Positions 36,740-44,872 of a DNA stretch of 58,074 bases are shown piece by piece (position 1 is the first letter of the stretch; each line of letters opens with the position of its first letter). This DNA comes from Paracoccaceae bacterium. Its GTDB lineage: Bacteria > Pseudomonadota > Alphaproteobacteria > Rhodobacterales > Rhodobacteraceae. Both the position numbers and the translations under genes were made by a program. Under the pieces are notes generated by a model that had not been told where the DNA came from, did not search any database, and saw only the letters and a list, made by a program, of their open reading frames with translations. Location of the stretch: the NCBI GenBank assembly GCA_029244725.1, contig JAQWQJ010000128.1:1-58074 (forward strand), in the 5' to 3' direction.

Positions 36740-37244
36740 TCGTTCTGGGCATCGAACTTGCATGACAACCGCTTGTGATCAGCCGAAACATTGGATCAAT
36801 ATATTTGCTTCGAGCTGTAGGGACTGAAGTCTTGTCCCACGGCTAGCGGACACTCAGGGCAAAGGCTAAAGCCCTTTTGTGTAATCTCGTGGCACTGGAC
36901 TTGCGTCGTTTTCAATTTGGGCTTCTTCATCCCGACGGTGGACCGAATAAGAGTCAGCTAAAATTTTATGGTGATTTTCCTTATGGGGCTTCTAGCGCCT
37001 CAGTTAGGTCCAGCAATTTTCGGGTTGATTGCAAACGCGCATGGGTCGCTGCATTTATACGATTACAGTAACAACCCTTTATTCCGCTGGACTCGAACTA
37101 AACTTCTTCAATCAGTCGTCATTCGTCTAGCAATAATGAAAAGCGTCTGCAAAATCTCCATCAAATTGCCCGAAAATGAGCATATGTTCGACAACCGACT
37201 GGTGTTTATCCCTAGGCAATCAATTCCAAAACCCGAGGCACAGT
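36740..37244. other. Gene-poor spacer in the rpmD-rplO block
   Basis: About 500 bases between the rplO promoter and the membrane protein gene show no convincing gene, tRNA or repeat. Open frames here lack ribosome sites and family features. A weak GGGC/GCCC hairpin followed by TTTT lies at about 36857-36880. Confidence 0.5.
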
Positions 37245-37892
37245 ATGAGTTATCATGTTTCCAGTCGTCGATTTTTTGGCGGTCTTTTCGCGCTAGATAC
37301 AATTCTTATCATTTTAAGCGCAGCTTGGGGATTCGCATTTCTCAAAGAATTAATCGCAATCCGGCCTGACTTTTGGAACATTGATCGCGATTGGTCTGCA
37401 GGAGAAGTCCTAAACTATATCAAATGGTTGATCTTAGCCTTTGTTTTTTTGAGTGCATACCTAAGAAACAAGGCAGTCATGATGCTGTCGCTATTCCTTG
37501 TCGTACTGATCCTGCTTGCCGATGACAGTTTGCAGTTACATGAAACTCTGGGCCCAAATGTGGTTCACGCAATAGGTCTTCAGCACACTTTAGGTGAAAA
37601 AGCCTATACTTTTGGTTCCATGGTCATATGGGGTGGCTTGGGCGTAGTAGTTCTGGCGATAACTTTATTCGGTTGGCGGACAGCAACGGTTGAGTTACGC
37701 AGACAACTTTATCCAGTCTTTGCTTTCTTCTTCGCCATCATTTTTTGTGCGGTAGGGATTGATGCCATTCATGAACTGTTTGACTTCCCAAAGGTTATCA
37801 AAGGCCTGCTTGGTATCTTAGAAGATGGCGGAGAGATGTTGTTTCTAACTGCGATGACTCGCCATGTTTGGATCAAGTTCCGGTCGACCTAG
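37245..37892 (+). CDS. Uncharacterised multi-pass membrane protein inside the ribosomal cluster
   Basis: The 215-residue protein has about six hydrophobic segments, with a first segment at about 13-33 and a short acidic motif, DDSLQLHE (about 91-98), before a central loop with Gly and His. A second acidic His motif, DAIHELFD, appears near residue 170. The paired D-x-x-H-E segments in membrane helices suggest metal or lipid binding, but this is only a pattern. GAGG lies six bases before the ATG. It runs opposite to the ribosomal genes on both sides. I recognise no family. Confidence 0.75.
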   Translation: MSYHVSSRRFFGGLFALDTILIILSAAWGFAFLKELIAIRPDFWNIDRDWSAGEVLNYIKWLILAFVFLSAYLRNKAVMMLSLFLVVLILLADDSLQLHETLGPNVVHAIGLQHTLGEKAYTFGSMVIWGGLGVVVLAITLFGWRTATVELRRQLYPVFAFFFAIIFCAVGIDAIHELFDFPKVIKGLLGILEDGGEMLFLTAMTRHVWIKFRST

Positions 37893-37912
37893 AACCATAT
37901 AAAGGGTTCTAG
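37889..37912. repeat. Inverted repeat at the membrane gene stop
   Basis: CTAGAACC (37889-37896) and GGTTCTAG (37905-37912) flank an eight-base loop and overlap the stop codon of the membrane protein. No T-tract follows, so it is not a typical terminator, but it may protect the message end. Confidence 0.5.
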
Positions 37913-37925
37913 ATGACACTCAGAG

Positions 37926-38018
37926 TTATTTTGAGTTTTGAAGATACTCAAACCAGCAAGGCATTTCGGCGTTGTAGAAAGACTTAATGCGAGCGGTAAA
38001 TGTGTTGAAAAGAGCCAT
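37926..38018 (-). CDS. Candidate 30-residue micro-protein
   Basis: An ATG (38016-38018) with AAAGGGGA six bases upstream opens 30 codons. The peptide starts MALFNTFTAR and has a PCWFEY segment, amphipathic rather than membrane-spanning. The excellent ribosome site is the main support. It lies downstream of another candidate micro-gene (38244-38336) on the same strand. No family is recognised. Confidence 0.45.
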   Translation of the reverse strand: MALFNTFTARIKSFYNAEMPCWFEYLQNSK

Positions 38019-38243
38019 GACTGTCCCCTTTAAGGTGCAATTTCAGATTAGCGCCTTGGTAGCCCCCACCCTGAACGACGAGTAGAGGGTAAATCTGCAT
38101 GCCCGACTTGCGTTCCCGTCATGGGTGCAACTAATGCATAGGGCCTTTTTTGGACAAGGAGCAAATTTGTCCTTGCCTTAAAGTATACTTGAAGAACTAG
38201 AACGTAGTCAGACACAACCCCACTAAGGAATGACCTGATGTTT

Positions 38244-38336
38244 TCAGTTTTTAGAAACCAAAAGAAATACAAGACCAATGATAAGTACGGCGACACCACC
38301 ATATACGCCGTGAGTGATCACTCTAGGCGTTTTCAT
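38244..38336 (-). CDS. Candidate 30-residue single-span membrane protein
   Basis: An ATG at 38336 opens 30 codons: a short basic start (MKTPRVITHG), then an unbroken hydrophobic helix of about 16 residues, then S-K-N. This inside-positive layout is typical of bacterial small membrane proteins. An ATG six codons further upstream (38354) has GGGG close by and could be used instead. Other frames over the same bases lack such a pattern. Confidence 0.5.
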   Translation of the reverse strand: MKTPRVITHGVYGGVAVLIIGLVFLLVSKN

Positions 38337-38410
38337 ATCGACCAAAATATGCATCGCCCCGTATTTGGGATGATCTCAGTTTTCAGGTGAAGTGTAATTT
38401 CGCTATCGAC

Positions 38411-38445
38411 AAACAAAAACGCCCCAACCGCAAGGCTGGGGCGTT
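38411..38445 (-). terminator. Rho-independent terminator of the rpmC-rpmD unit
   Basis: On the minus strand AACGCCCCA-G-CC pairs with GG-T-TGGGGCGTT around TTGC, followed by TTTTTGTTTG. It lies about 48 bases after rpmD, so the message ends before the inserted block. Confidence 0.92.
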
Positions 38446-38492
38446 CTTAAATTTCTTCAGTCGGTTGGGTTAATCACCCACCAAACTTAAAA

Positions 38493-38681
38493 CTAGTCGC
38501 GCTCTTCGATGATTTGAACCATGTGGGGGATCTTTGCGATCATGCCACGCACGGATGGAGTATCTTCCAGCTCGCGGGTTTTGTTCATCTTGTTCAGGCC
38601 AAGACCGATCAGGGTCTGACGCTGTTTTTCAGGGCGGCGGATCGGTGAGCCGATCTGTTTTACTACGATGGTTTTAGCCAT
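38493..38681 (-). CDS. rpmD: 50S ribosomal protein L30
   Basis: L30 (62 residues) is a small 50S protein. [22 protein letters not shown] and [16 protein letters not shown] are diagnostic. GGAGAC precedes the ATG. Normally rplO follows directly; here a terminator and a 1.9-kb block intervene. Confidence 0.97.
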   Translation of the reverse strand: MAKTIVVKQIGSPIRRPEKQRQTLIGLGLNKMNKTRELEDTPSVRGMIAKIPHMVQIIEERD

Positions 38682-38693
38682 GTATCCGTCTCC

Positions 38694-39260
38694 TTACGCT
38701 TCTGCTGCTTCAGTTGCAGGGGCTTCGTCCTTGCGGAGAATGTCTGCAACTTTTTTACCACGACGCTGTGCAACGTGACGTGGGCTCGACTCTTTGTTGA
38801 GACCGTCAATTGTTGCGCGGATCATGTTGTATGGGTTCTGCGAACCGATCGACTTTGCGACAACGTCCTGGACGCCGAGCATTTCGAATACAGCACGCAT
38901 TGGACCACCTGCGATGATACCAGTACCCTGTGGGGCAGTACGCATAACAACTTTGCCTGCGCCGTGACGTCCTGCGACGTCGTGGTGCAATGTGCGGCCT
39001 TCTTTCAAAGGTACACGAACCATTTGACGTTTCGCTTGCTCGGTCGCTTTGCGGATCGCCTCAGGTACTTCTTTCGCTTTACCTTTGCCGAAGCCAACGC
39101 GGCCTTTTTGGTCGCCAACAACTACAAGAGCTGCGAAACCAAAGCGCTTACCACCTTTTACAGTTTTCGATACGCGGTTGATTGCAACCAAGCGATCAGC
39201 AAATTCGGGTGCCTCATCGCGATCGCGGCGGTTACCGCGACGGTTTTCACGTTCTGCCAT
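38694..39260 (-). CDS. rpsE: 30S ribosomal protein S5
   Basis: S5 (188 residues) guards decoding accuracy and has the double-stranded RNA-binding fold. [22 protein letters not shown] and [19 protein letters not shown] are typical, after a charged N-tail ([12 protein letters not shown]). The ATG at 39260 has AAGGAATG upstream; a longer in-frame start is not conserved. rpmD follows after 12 bases. Confidence 0.97.
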   Translation of the reverse strand: MAERENRRGNRRDRDEAPEFADRLVAINRVSKTVKGGKRFGFAALVVVGDQKGRVGFGKGKAKEVPEAIRKATEQAKRQMVRVPLKEGRTLHHDVAGRHGAGKVVMRTAPQGTGIIAGGPMRAVFEMLGVQDVVAKSIGSQNPYNMIRATIDGLNKESSPRHVAQRRGKKVADILRKDEAPATEAAEA

Positions 39261-39342
39261 TAGGCATTCCTTTTCAAATGTGGCACGCAATGGCGCCTAT
39301 TGTTTTCAATCCTAGTGGGCCAAACTGACCCCTGGATCATCG

Positions 39343-39362
39343 GGGGGACGCGAACGTCCCCC
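39343..39362 (-). promoter_or_regulatory. Intercistronic hairpin after rplR
   Basis: GGGGGACG/CGTCCCCC (39343-39350 with 39355-39362) with a TTCG loop on the minus strand starts 8 bases after the rplR stop. It matches the rpoA-rplQ hairpin in loop and placement. No T-tract follows. Confidence 0.55.
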
Positions 39363-39370
39363 GCAGTGAT

Positions 39371-39730
39371 TTAGATCTTCAATCCACCTTCGCGCGCGGC
39401 CTCGGCTAGTGCCTTGACCTTGCCATGGAACAAGAAGCCGCCACGGTCGAAGTATGCTTCTTCGATGCCTGCCTTTTTCGCACGCTCGGCAATTGCCGCG
39501 CCCACTTTGGCTGCTGCTTCCACATTGTTCTTGCCGACAACACCGAGATCTTTCTCGTATGTTGAAGCTGCGGCTAGGGTAACGCCATTCACATCGTCGA
39601 TCAGCTGAGCGCTGATGTTCTTGTTTGAACGGTGTACCGAAAGACGCATCTTGCCGGCGTTGACCTTGCGAAGTTTGTTCCGGACGCGCTGGCGGCGCTT
39701 GAGGAACAGTGTCCGTTTGCTGTTTGCCAT
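39371..39730 (-). CDS. rplR: 50S ribosomal protein L18
   Basis: L18 (119 residues) binds 5S rRNA with L5. The basic start ([18 protein letters not shown]) and the [18 protein letters not shown] segment are diagnostic, with a complete C-terminal [24 protein letters not shown]. It is 11 bases after rplF, and a hairpin separates it from rpsE. Confidence 0.98.
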   Translation of the reverse strand: MANSKRTLFLKRRQRVRNKLRKVNAGKMRLSVHRSNKNISAQLIDDVNGVTLAAASTYEKDLGVVGKNNVEAAAKVGAAIAERAKKAGIEEAYFDRGGFLFHGKVKALAEAAREGGLKI

Positions 39731-39741
39731 CTGTCTGGTCC

Positions 39742-40275
39742 TTACTTCTTCTTACCTTCCTTGCGGAAGATAAATTCATCTTTGTAGCGAATACCCTTGC
39801 CTTTATAAGGCTCTGGTTTACGCCATTCGCGGATTTCCGCTGCGACTTGACCAACTTGCTGCTGATCAATGCCTTCGACGAAAATTACAGTCTGCTTCGG
39901 AGCGGTGATAGTGACACCTTCAGGAGCAGTGTAGTTAACGTCGTGCGACAGGCCGAGGTTCAGTTTCAGGACATTGCCCTGCATCTGAGCACGGTAACCA
40001 ACACCTTGGATCTCAAGCTCTTTCTTGAAGCCGGTGGTAACACCGGTAACAAGGTTCGCAACCTGAGTGCGGCTAGTGCCCCACTGCTGGCGTGCGCGCT
40101 TTGATTTTCCACGTGGCGTGATCGTTACGGAATTGTCTTCAACCGTGATGCTAACATCATCGGAAGCGGTGAAGTTACGGACGCCTTTCGGGCCTTTTAC
40201 TTCAACGGTCTGCCCCGATACGGATGCGGATACACCCGTGGGAAGCTCGACAGGTTTTTTACCAATACGAGACAT
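39742..40275 (-). CDS. rplF: 50S ribosomal protein L6
   Basis: L6 (177 residues) lies near the sarcin-ricin loop. [15 protein letters not shown], two related alpha-beta halves, and the signature [16 protein letters not shown] are intact. It follows rpsH by ten bases. Confidence 0.98.
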   Translation of the reverse strand: MSRIGKKPVELPTGVSASVSGQTVEVKGPKGVRNFTASDDVSITVEDNSVTITPRGKSKRARQQWGTSRTQVANLVTGVTTGFKKELEIQGVGYRAQMQGNVLKLNLGLSHDVNYTAPEGVTITAPKQTVIFVEGIDQQQVGQVAAEIREWRKPEPYKGKGIRYKDEFIFRKEGKKK

Positions 40276-40285
40276 TCAGACCTCC

Positions 40286-40678
40286 TTAGAAGACGGTGCA
40301 AATCACTTCGCCGCCGATATTTTGGCTGCGAGCGTTTGCATCCGACATCACACCTTTTGAGGTGGAGACAATCGACACACCTAGACCCTGACGGACCTGT
40401 GGGATGTCATTAACACTTACGTAAACGCGACGGCCAGGCTTTGAAACCCGCTTCACTTCGCGAATGACAGGAGTGCCATCGAAATATTTGAGACTGATTT
40501 CGAGGGTCGGGTGACCCGCTGCATCAGTACCGCCTTCATAACCGCGGATGTAGCCTTCGTCCTGAAGAACATCCAGAACCCAGCCGCGAAGCTTAGATGC
40601 TGGTGTCGACACAGTCGATTTGCCACGAAGTTGCGAGTTACGGATACGGGTGAGCATATCACCGATAGGATCGTTCAT
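40286..40678 (-). CDS. rpsH: 30S ribosomal protein S8
   Basis: S8 (130 residues) binds the central domain of 16S rRNA and, in many bacteria, represses its own operon. [14 protein letters not shown] at the start and [18 protein letters not shown] near the end are diagnostic. GGAGGAG lies before the ATG. No S8 operator was recognised in this window. Confidence 0.98.
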   Translation of the reverse strand: MNDPIGDMLTRIRNSQLRGKSTVSTPASKLRGWVLDVLQDEGYIRGYEGGTDAAGHPTLEISLKYFDGTPVIREVKRVSKPGRRVYVSVNDIPQVRQGLGVSIVSTSKGVMSDANARSQNIGGEVICTVF

Positions 40679-40690
40679 ATCTGCTCCTCC

Positions 40691-40996
40691 TTACCAGCTT
40701 GACTTGACCAGACCAGGCGCCATGCCGGTCGAGCCCAGTTCGCGCAACGCAATACGGCTGACCTTAAGCTTACGGTAGTAAGCATGAGGACGACCAGTGA
40801 GCTGGCAACGGTTGTGGATACGTGTAGCCGAGCTATTGCGCGGCAGTTTTGCAAGCTTCAGGCGGGCGGTAAAACGCTCTTCCATCGGCAGGCTTTCGTC
40901 GTTCGCGATCTCTTTAAGAGCGGCGCGTTTGGTTGCATATTTTGCCACCAATGCTGCGCGTTTCTTTTCGCGTTCGATCATTGCTTTTTTAGCCAT
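40691..40996 (-). CDS. rpsN: 30S ribosomal protein S14, zinc-free form
   Basis: S14 (101 residues) is of the long, Cys-poor type and lacks the CxxC pairs of the zinc form. [21 protein letters not shown] and the [21 protein letters not shown] end are diagnostic. It follows rplE by 20 bases. Confidence 0.97.
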   Translation of the reverse strand: MAKKAMIEREKKRAALVAKYATKRAALKEIANDESLPMEERFTARLKLAKLPRNSSATRIHNRCQLTGRPHAYYRKLKVSRIALRELGSTGMAPGLVKSSW

Positions 40997-41016
40997 GTCT
41001 AATTCCTTCCCGAGAC

Positions 41017-41577
41017 TTACGCGTTGAAAGGCATGTTGAAGTGCTTCAACAGGCTCTTTGCTTCCGCGTCAGTTTTCGCGTTGGTTGTGATCACGATGTC
41101 CATGCCCCAGTTTTCGTCAACTTTATCAAAGTCGATTTCTGGGAAGACGATGTGTTCCTTGAGGCCGGTAGCAAAGTTGCCACGACCGTCGAAGCTCGGC
41201 TTAACACCGCGGAAGTCACGAATACGTGGCATCGCTACAGTGATCAGACGATCAAGGAATTCAAACATACGGTCGCCGCGAAGTGTCACTTTGGCGCCCA
41301 TAGGCATGCCTTCGCGAACACGGAAACCAGCGATCGAATTCTTGGCGATAGTCATAACAGCGTGTTGGCCAGCGATCGTTGAAAGATCTTCAACGGCCGA
41401 CTTAGCTTTTTTGCTGTCTTTAACTGCCGCACGACCACAGCCAATGTTCAGAACAATTTTGTCCAAACGTGGGATCTGCATGTCGTTTGCATAACCGAAT
41501 TCTTCCTTCATGGCGCCACGGATAGTATCCTTGTAGGCGGCCTTAAGGCGTGGGGTGTAGTCTGCTGAATCAAGCAT
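41017..41577 (-). CDS. rplE: 50S ribosomal protein L5
   Basis: L5 (186 residues) binds 5S rRNA and the P-site t[48 protein letters not shown] and the [11 protein letters not shown] end are diagnostic. The ATG at 41577 overlaps the end of rplX by eight bases, which couples their translation. Confidence 0.97.
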   Translation of the reverse strand: MLDSADYTPRLKAAYKDTIRGAMKEEFGYANDMQIPRLDKIVLNIGCGRAAVKDSKKAKSAVEDLSTIAGQHAVMTIAKNSIAGFRVREGMPMGAKVTLRGDRMFEFLDRLITVAMPRIRDFRGVKPSFDGRGNFATGLKEHIVFPEIDFDKVDENWGMDIVITTNAKTDAEAKSLLKHFNMPFNA

Positions 41578-41881
41578 CAATCACGTCCCCTGTGGTTTTC
41601 GCAACGCGAACCTTCTTGCCGTCTTCAACTTTGAAGCCGACGCGGGTTGCTTTGCCGTTTGCATCGAGAAGAGCAAGGTTCGACAGCTGAATTGGCATAG
41701 CCTTAGGAAGGCGGCCGCCTTGTGCTGTCTGGCTCTGGCGTGTGTGACGGATGGCCATGTTCAGACCATCTACAACAGCTTTGCCAGCTTTAGGGTCGAT
41801 CGAAGAAATAGTTCCTTCTTTGCCCTTATCCTTGCCAGTTAGAATGACGACTTTATCGCCAGAACGGAGTTTAGCAGCCAT
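41570..41881 (-). CDS. rplX: 50S ribosomal protein L24
   Basis: L24 (103 residues) starts 50S assembly. The KOW motif ([20 protein letters not shown]) and [15 protein letters not shown] are diagnostic. The ATG at 41881 (MAAKLRSG) is the familiar one; an upstream in-frame start is inside the end of rplN. It lies one base from rplN. Confidence 0.97.
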   Translation of the reverse strand: MAAKLRSGDKVVILTGKDKGKEGTISSIDPKAGKAVVDGLNMAIRHTRQSQTAQGGRLPKAMPIQLSNLALLDANGKATRVGFKVEDGKKVRVAKTTGDVIDA

Positions 41882-41882
41882 G

Positions 41883-42251
41883 TTATAGCACCTCCGGAGC
41901 AAGCGAAATAATCTTCATGAAGTTCTTCGCACGAAGCTCACGAACAACTGGGCCAAAAATACGTGTGCCAACAGGCTCACCGGCGTTGTTCAAGATTACT
42001 GCAGCGTTGCGATCGAAGCGTACGGCAGTGCCGTCGTCGCGACGAACTTCTTTGGCGGTGCGAACGACGACGGCCTTACGGACGTCCCCTTTTTTAACGC
42101 GACCGCGTGGGATGGCTTCCTTAACCGAGACGACGATAACGTCGCCTACGGATGCGTACTTACGCTTGGAGCCACCCAGAACCTTGATGCACTGAACTCG
42201 GCGAGCGCCAGAGTTGTCAGCAACATCCAGGTTTGTTTGCATCTGGATCAT
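41883..42251 (-). CDS. rplN: 50S ribosomal protein L14
   Basis: L14 (122 residues) sits at the subunit interface. [22 protein letters not shown] and the [25 protein letters not shown] end are diagnostic. It is 76 bases after rpsQ; that gap holds GC-rich arms GGGG...CCCC around GGCC...GGCC. Confidence 0.98.
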   Translation of the reverse strand: MIQMQTNLDVADNSGARRVQCIKVLGGSKRKYASVGDVIVVSVKEAIPRGRVKKGDVRKAVVVRTAKEVRRDDGTAVRFDRNAAVILNNAGEPVGTRIFGPVVRELRAKNFMKIISLAPEVL

Positions 42252-42327
42252 GTGGTTTCTCCCGACCTATGGGGGGCCGATGCGTGGCCAGGTCCCCAGG
42301 GTTTCGTTAACTGTTGGCTTTACCCGC

Positions 42328-42558
42328 TTACGCGACCAAAACTTCCCAGCGTTTCGTCTTCGACTTCGGTGCACATTCGACAATGCGAACAAGATCACCG
42401 ACGTTGAATTGGTTGTTCTCATCGTGAGCCCGGTATTTCTTGGACTTACGGATGGTTTTCTGAAGAACAGGGTGCTTGAAGCGACGCTCAACCGAAACAG
42501 TTACAGTTTGATTGTTTGCGTTGCTTGTGACGACGCCGTTCAGAATACGTTTAGGCAT
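42328..42558 (-). CDS. rpsQ: 30S ribosomal protein S17
   Basis: S17 (76 residues) starts [21 protein letters not shown] and carries [18 protein letters not shown], both diagnostic. It binds the 16S 5' domain. It is 14 bases after rpmC. Confidence 0.98.
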   Translation of the reverse strand: MPKRILNGVVTSNANNQTVTVSVERRFKHPVLQKTIRKSKKYRAHDENNQFNVGDLVRIVECAPKSKTKRWEVLVA

Positions 42559-42572
42559 AACTCAAGCTCCTC

Positions 42573-42773
42573 TTATTCAGCTGCTGCTGCAGCTTTTTCG
42601 TTCAGGATAGTTTTCACACGGGCCGCACCACGGCGAACCTCACGCATGCGCGCTGTGTTTTCCATCTGACCGGTTGCTTGTTGAAAGCGGAGGTTGAATG
42701 CCTCTTTCTTCAGATTGACCAGCTCTTCACGAAGCTGATCAGGCGTTTTTTCACGCAGATCGTTGGCGTTCAT
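42573..42773 (-). CDS. rpmC: 50S ribosomal protein L29
   Basis: L29 (66 residues) is a two-helix protein near the exit tunnel that helps dock trigger factor and [29 protein letters not shown] is diagnostic. Normally it follows rplP directly; here it is the first gene of a unit, 3.5 kb from rplP, with its own predicted promoter at 42892-42920. Confidence 0.97.
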   Translation of the reverse strand: MNANDLREKTPDQLREELVNLKKEAFNLRFQQATGQMENTARMREVRRGAARVKTILNEKAAAAAE

Positions 42774-42891
42774 CGCCTATTCCTTTCTCAAAACACCAGA
42801 GAGCCCCTGACTGTTAATACAGGGTGACCCGAAACCTGGTGGATCAATGACAATAACCCGAATCTCGTCACCGAGAATCCGTGGATGAGGC

Positions 42892-42920
42892 TCTATAGGT
42901 GAGCCCCCCTTTGGCCGCAA
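42892..42920 (-). promoter_or_regulatory. Predicted promoter of the rpmC-rpmD unit
   Basis: On the minus strand TTGCGG (42915-42920) and TATAGA (42892-42897) are 17 bp apart. Transcription would start near 42885, about 110 bases before rpmC. Small stems (TCTCG/CGAGA and CCCTG/CAGGG) lie in the leader. Confidence 0.65.
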
Positions 42921-43015
42921 GGCTTTTATTCAAGAATACTTGGCTGTAGCTACTGCAGTTAGCGCTTACGCAGAACCGCTTTTCGCCCACCAAAGACCTG
43001 CCAAGGGAACCGAAT

Positions 43016-43600
43016 TTGAACACCACATTATCTGACACCCCCTTGGCCGATCTGTCCTTAGATGAAGGCAGCCGCCCATCGGCCCCCAAAATCCCAAACC
43101 TTACAGACGCGCAAAAGGGAGCGGGAAGACATTTAAAGGCAATCCATCGCCATCATTTGCGTGAGGTTTCGCGTGCCAGAAGCGTTCTTCAGCATATTGA
43201 GCAAGGTGACCAAGATCCCTCAACGCTTATCGAAGCGTTAAAAGGGATGGACTTGTTCGACAATATGCGCGTCTTTGGCAATCTTTGTGGGCGAGAGTGT
43301 CAAATGCTGAACTTTCATCATGATGCCGAAGAACAGCAGGTGTTCCCTGCCCTCGAGCAAGCAGGACCCGCGGGACTTTTCAATGTCGTCGCCAAACTGC
43401 GGGCTGAACACTTGGTGGTTCATGAACTGATTGGTCGACTGGAAACCGCCGCTGCGGACCTAGTTCAAGAACCGTCCGAGGCCCAATTGCAGAATACACG
43501 TCAGGTATTCGATATTCTCGAAAACGTTGTCCGTTCACATTTCAGCTATGAAGAAACCGAGATCGGCGATGCCATCGGTGTCTATTTCGGCAGATTTTAA
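43016..43600 (+). CDS. Hemerythrin HHE-type four-helix protein
   Basis: The 194-residue protein has an HHE cation-binding layout: a first helix with HLKAIHRHHL (about 40-49), then LNFHHDAEEQQVFPAL (about 100-115), RAEHLVVHELI (about 129-139) and SHFSYEETEIGDAIG near the end. These can hold a di-iron site that binds oxygen or nitric oxide. A TTG is the best start: AAGGGA lies seven bases before it and there is no ATG upstream of the helices. It begins within the rplP-rpmC block, about 100 bases from the opposite rpmC promoter. The role is probably in redox or NO sensing; not proven. Confidence 0.82.
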   Translation: MNTTLSDTPLADLSLDEGSRPSAPKIPNLTDAQKGAGRHLKAIHRHHLREVSRARSVLQHIEQGDQDPSTLIEALKGMDLFDNMRVFGNLCGRECQMLNFHHDAEEQQVFPALEQAGPAGLFNVVAKLRAEHLVVHELIGRLETAAADLVQEPSEAQLQNTRQVFDILENVVRSHFSYEETEIGDAIGVYFGRF

Positions 43601-43604
43601 TCAG

Positions 43605-44081
43605 TCAGTCGATCAACCGCTCAGCGCTGTCCAAGACGGTTTGCATGCGCGCCAGTAGCTTTTCCATGTCAAAATGTGAAATGTCGGGCAGCTCATGCAA
43701 AACCTCACTCGCAATCTCTTGCGTCTCTTGCATTACCTGCTTGCTGTAGGCACTAAATTCGCCCTCGGGATGATCTTTCAACCATTCTTGATAGTCGCCA
43801 TATTCGAAAAAGGCCGCTGCCCCCAAACCCACTAAGGGGACCGCAGTAGCGACACTTTTCAAACGGGCTTTTGCCTTCTCTTTAGATTTCGCTTTGGCAA
43901 CGGCGCTGCGCTCTTCAAGCTCAGACTTTGCCTCGGTTGTAGCCACTGCCGTAGTCACAGCCGCTGCGCGCCACAATGGTTGCACGATGAAGTTCAGCGC
44001 GCCCAAGGCGACATTCGCCAGAACACTCACAATCAGGATTATCCCGATGTTCAGACGTGCGAATGCCAAGATGGACCGCAT
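43605..44081 (-). CDS. Uncharacterised membrane-anchored protein with coiled-coil
   Basis: The 158-residue protein has one N-terminal hydrophobic segment (about 12-35), an Ala/Lys/Glu-rich stretch that should form a coiled coil (about 48-75), a second short hydrophobic segment (about 78-93) and a mainly acidic C-terminal helical part. Its ATG shares a base with the stop of the upstream oxygenase gene (TAATG), so the two are co-translated. I recognise no family; a helper or anchor for the oxygenase is possible. Confidence 0.7.
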   Translation of the reverse strand: MRSILAFARLNIGIILIVSVLANVALGALNFIVQPLWRAAAVTTAVATTEAKSELEERSAVAKAKSKEKAKARLKSVATAVPLVGLGAAAFFEYGDYQEWLKDHPEGEFSAYSKQVMQETQEIASEVLHELPDISHFDMEKLLARMQTVLDSAERLID

Positions 44082-44701
44082 TATTCCCATTTATAGTTGA
44101 AGCTAATGCTGACCCGTTCTTCTTCGGCTTGGTTCAGCATCACTTCGTGTCGCAACCAGCTTTCCCACAACAACACGTCACCGACCTGCGGCTTGGCGTA
44201 GTAGAACGCCTTTAGGTCTTGGCGGGCTTCTTTCTTGCGTGGAGGGGCCGCCATCATGCGGCTTAGCCTAGGGTCTTCCAACTTTAACGAAGACGCACCG
44301 TCGGGCATTGTTACATAGGTTGTTCCCGAAATAACGGAATGCGGGTGAATATGGTTTGAGTGCATACCACCGGGGGGTAGGATGTTGATCCAAATATCCT
44401 CAAGCGTCACGCTTTTTTCGCCCAAGTCCCAATCCAGCTCTTCGATAAATCCTGCGACGTGCTTATCCAACGCCTCGACCAGATCGGCAAAGGCAGGAAA
44501 ACGCCAAGGCAAGTCTGTCAGCGAAGCATAGCTCGTATAACCGGGGTAGCCGTTTTCTTCGCACCAATCTTGCCCTGCTTCATCATCTTCGGCGATGGAC
44601 CAACAAGAGGCTTCCAATTCAGATGGATCGACCGTCGGGCCATGCTCGGATAGATTGGCGCGATATAGGCGTGTGACAAACAGGGATTTGATTTCTGACA
44701 T
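44081..44701 (-). CDS. TIGR02466-type putative 2-oxoglutarate/Fe(II) oxygenase
   Basis: The 206-residue protein has the HIHPHSVISGTTYV segment (about 118-131, ligands probably H119 or H121) and a C-terminal RHEV with H185 and an Arg (about 196) in EERVSISFNY, which would bind 2-oxoglutarate. This matches a widespread but unstudied group of jelly-roll oxygenases. The ATG at 44701 starts MSEIKSLFVTRLY; in-frame codons upstream have no ribosome site. It is coupled to the membrane-anchored protein downstream. Substrate unknown, possibly a protein or peptide. Confidence 0.82.
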   Translation of the reverse strand: MSEIKSLFVTRLYRANLSEHGPTVDPSELEASCWSIAEDDEAGQDWCEENGYPGYTSYASLTDLPWRFPAFADLVEALDKHVAGFIEELDWDLGEKSVTLEDIWINILPPGGMHSNHIHPHSVISGTTYVTMPDGASSLKLEDPRLSRMMAAPPRKKEARQDLKAFYYAKPQVGDVLLWESWLRHEVMLNQAEEERVSISFNYKWE

Positions 44702-44872
44702 GATCTGTCTCGTGAAATTGTTTGAAGTTGCTTTCCAATACGCCGTTCCGACGCCTTGGGAAAGACCAATGGTGTTTGCAAAGCGCTGCCCTACGCCAGA
44801 GATCAACGCCGTCTAGCGCTTGCCCTTTCCATTCTGGTCATGCAGCCTAAACCCATAGCAAGGGAAATTAAA

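Noticed and set aside
37060-37140. tRNA-like GGACTCGAACT stretch
   Set aside because: No acceptor stem or cloverleaf could be folded around it.
36877-37369. Overlapping open frames before the membrane gene, one with a hydrophobic start at 36968
   Set aside because: No ribosome site and no family pattern; the later part overlaps the real gene at 37245 in another frame.
38048-38302. 84-codon open frame on the minus strand in the rpmD-rplO block
   Set aside because: It overlaps the better-supported micro-gene at 38244-38336 in another frame, its C-terminal half looks random, and it has no ribosome site.
38238-38390. 50-codon plus-strand frame with AAGGA upstream
   Set aside because: It is antisense to the basic-plus-hydrophobic peptide, which looks more protein-like; the plus-strand product has no recognisable pattern.
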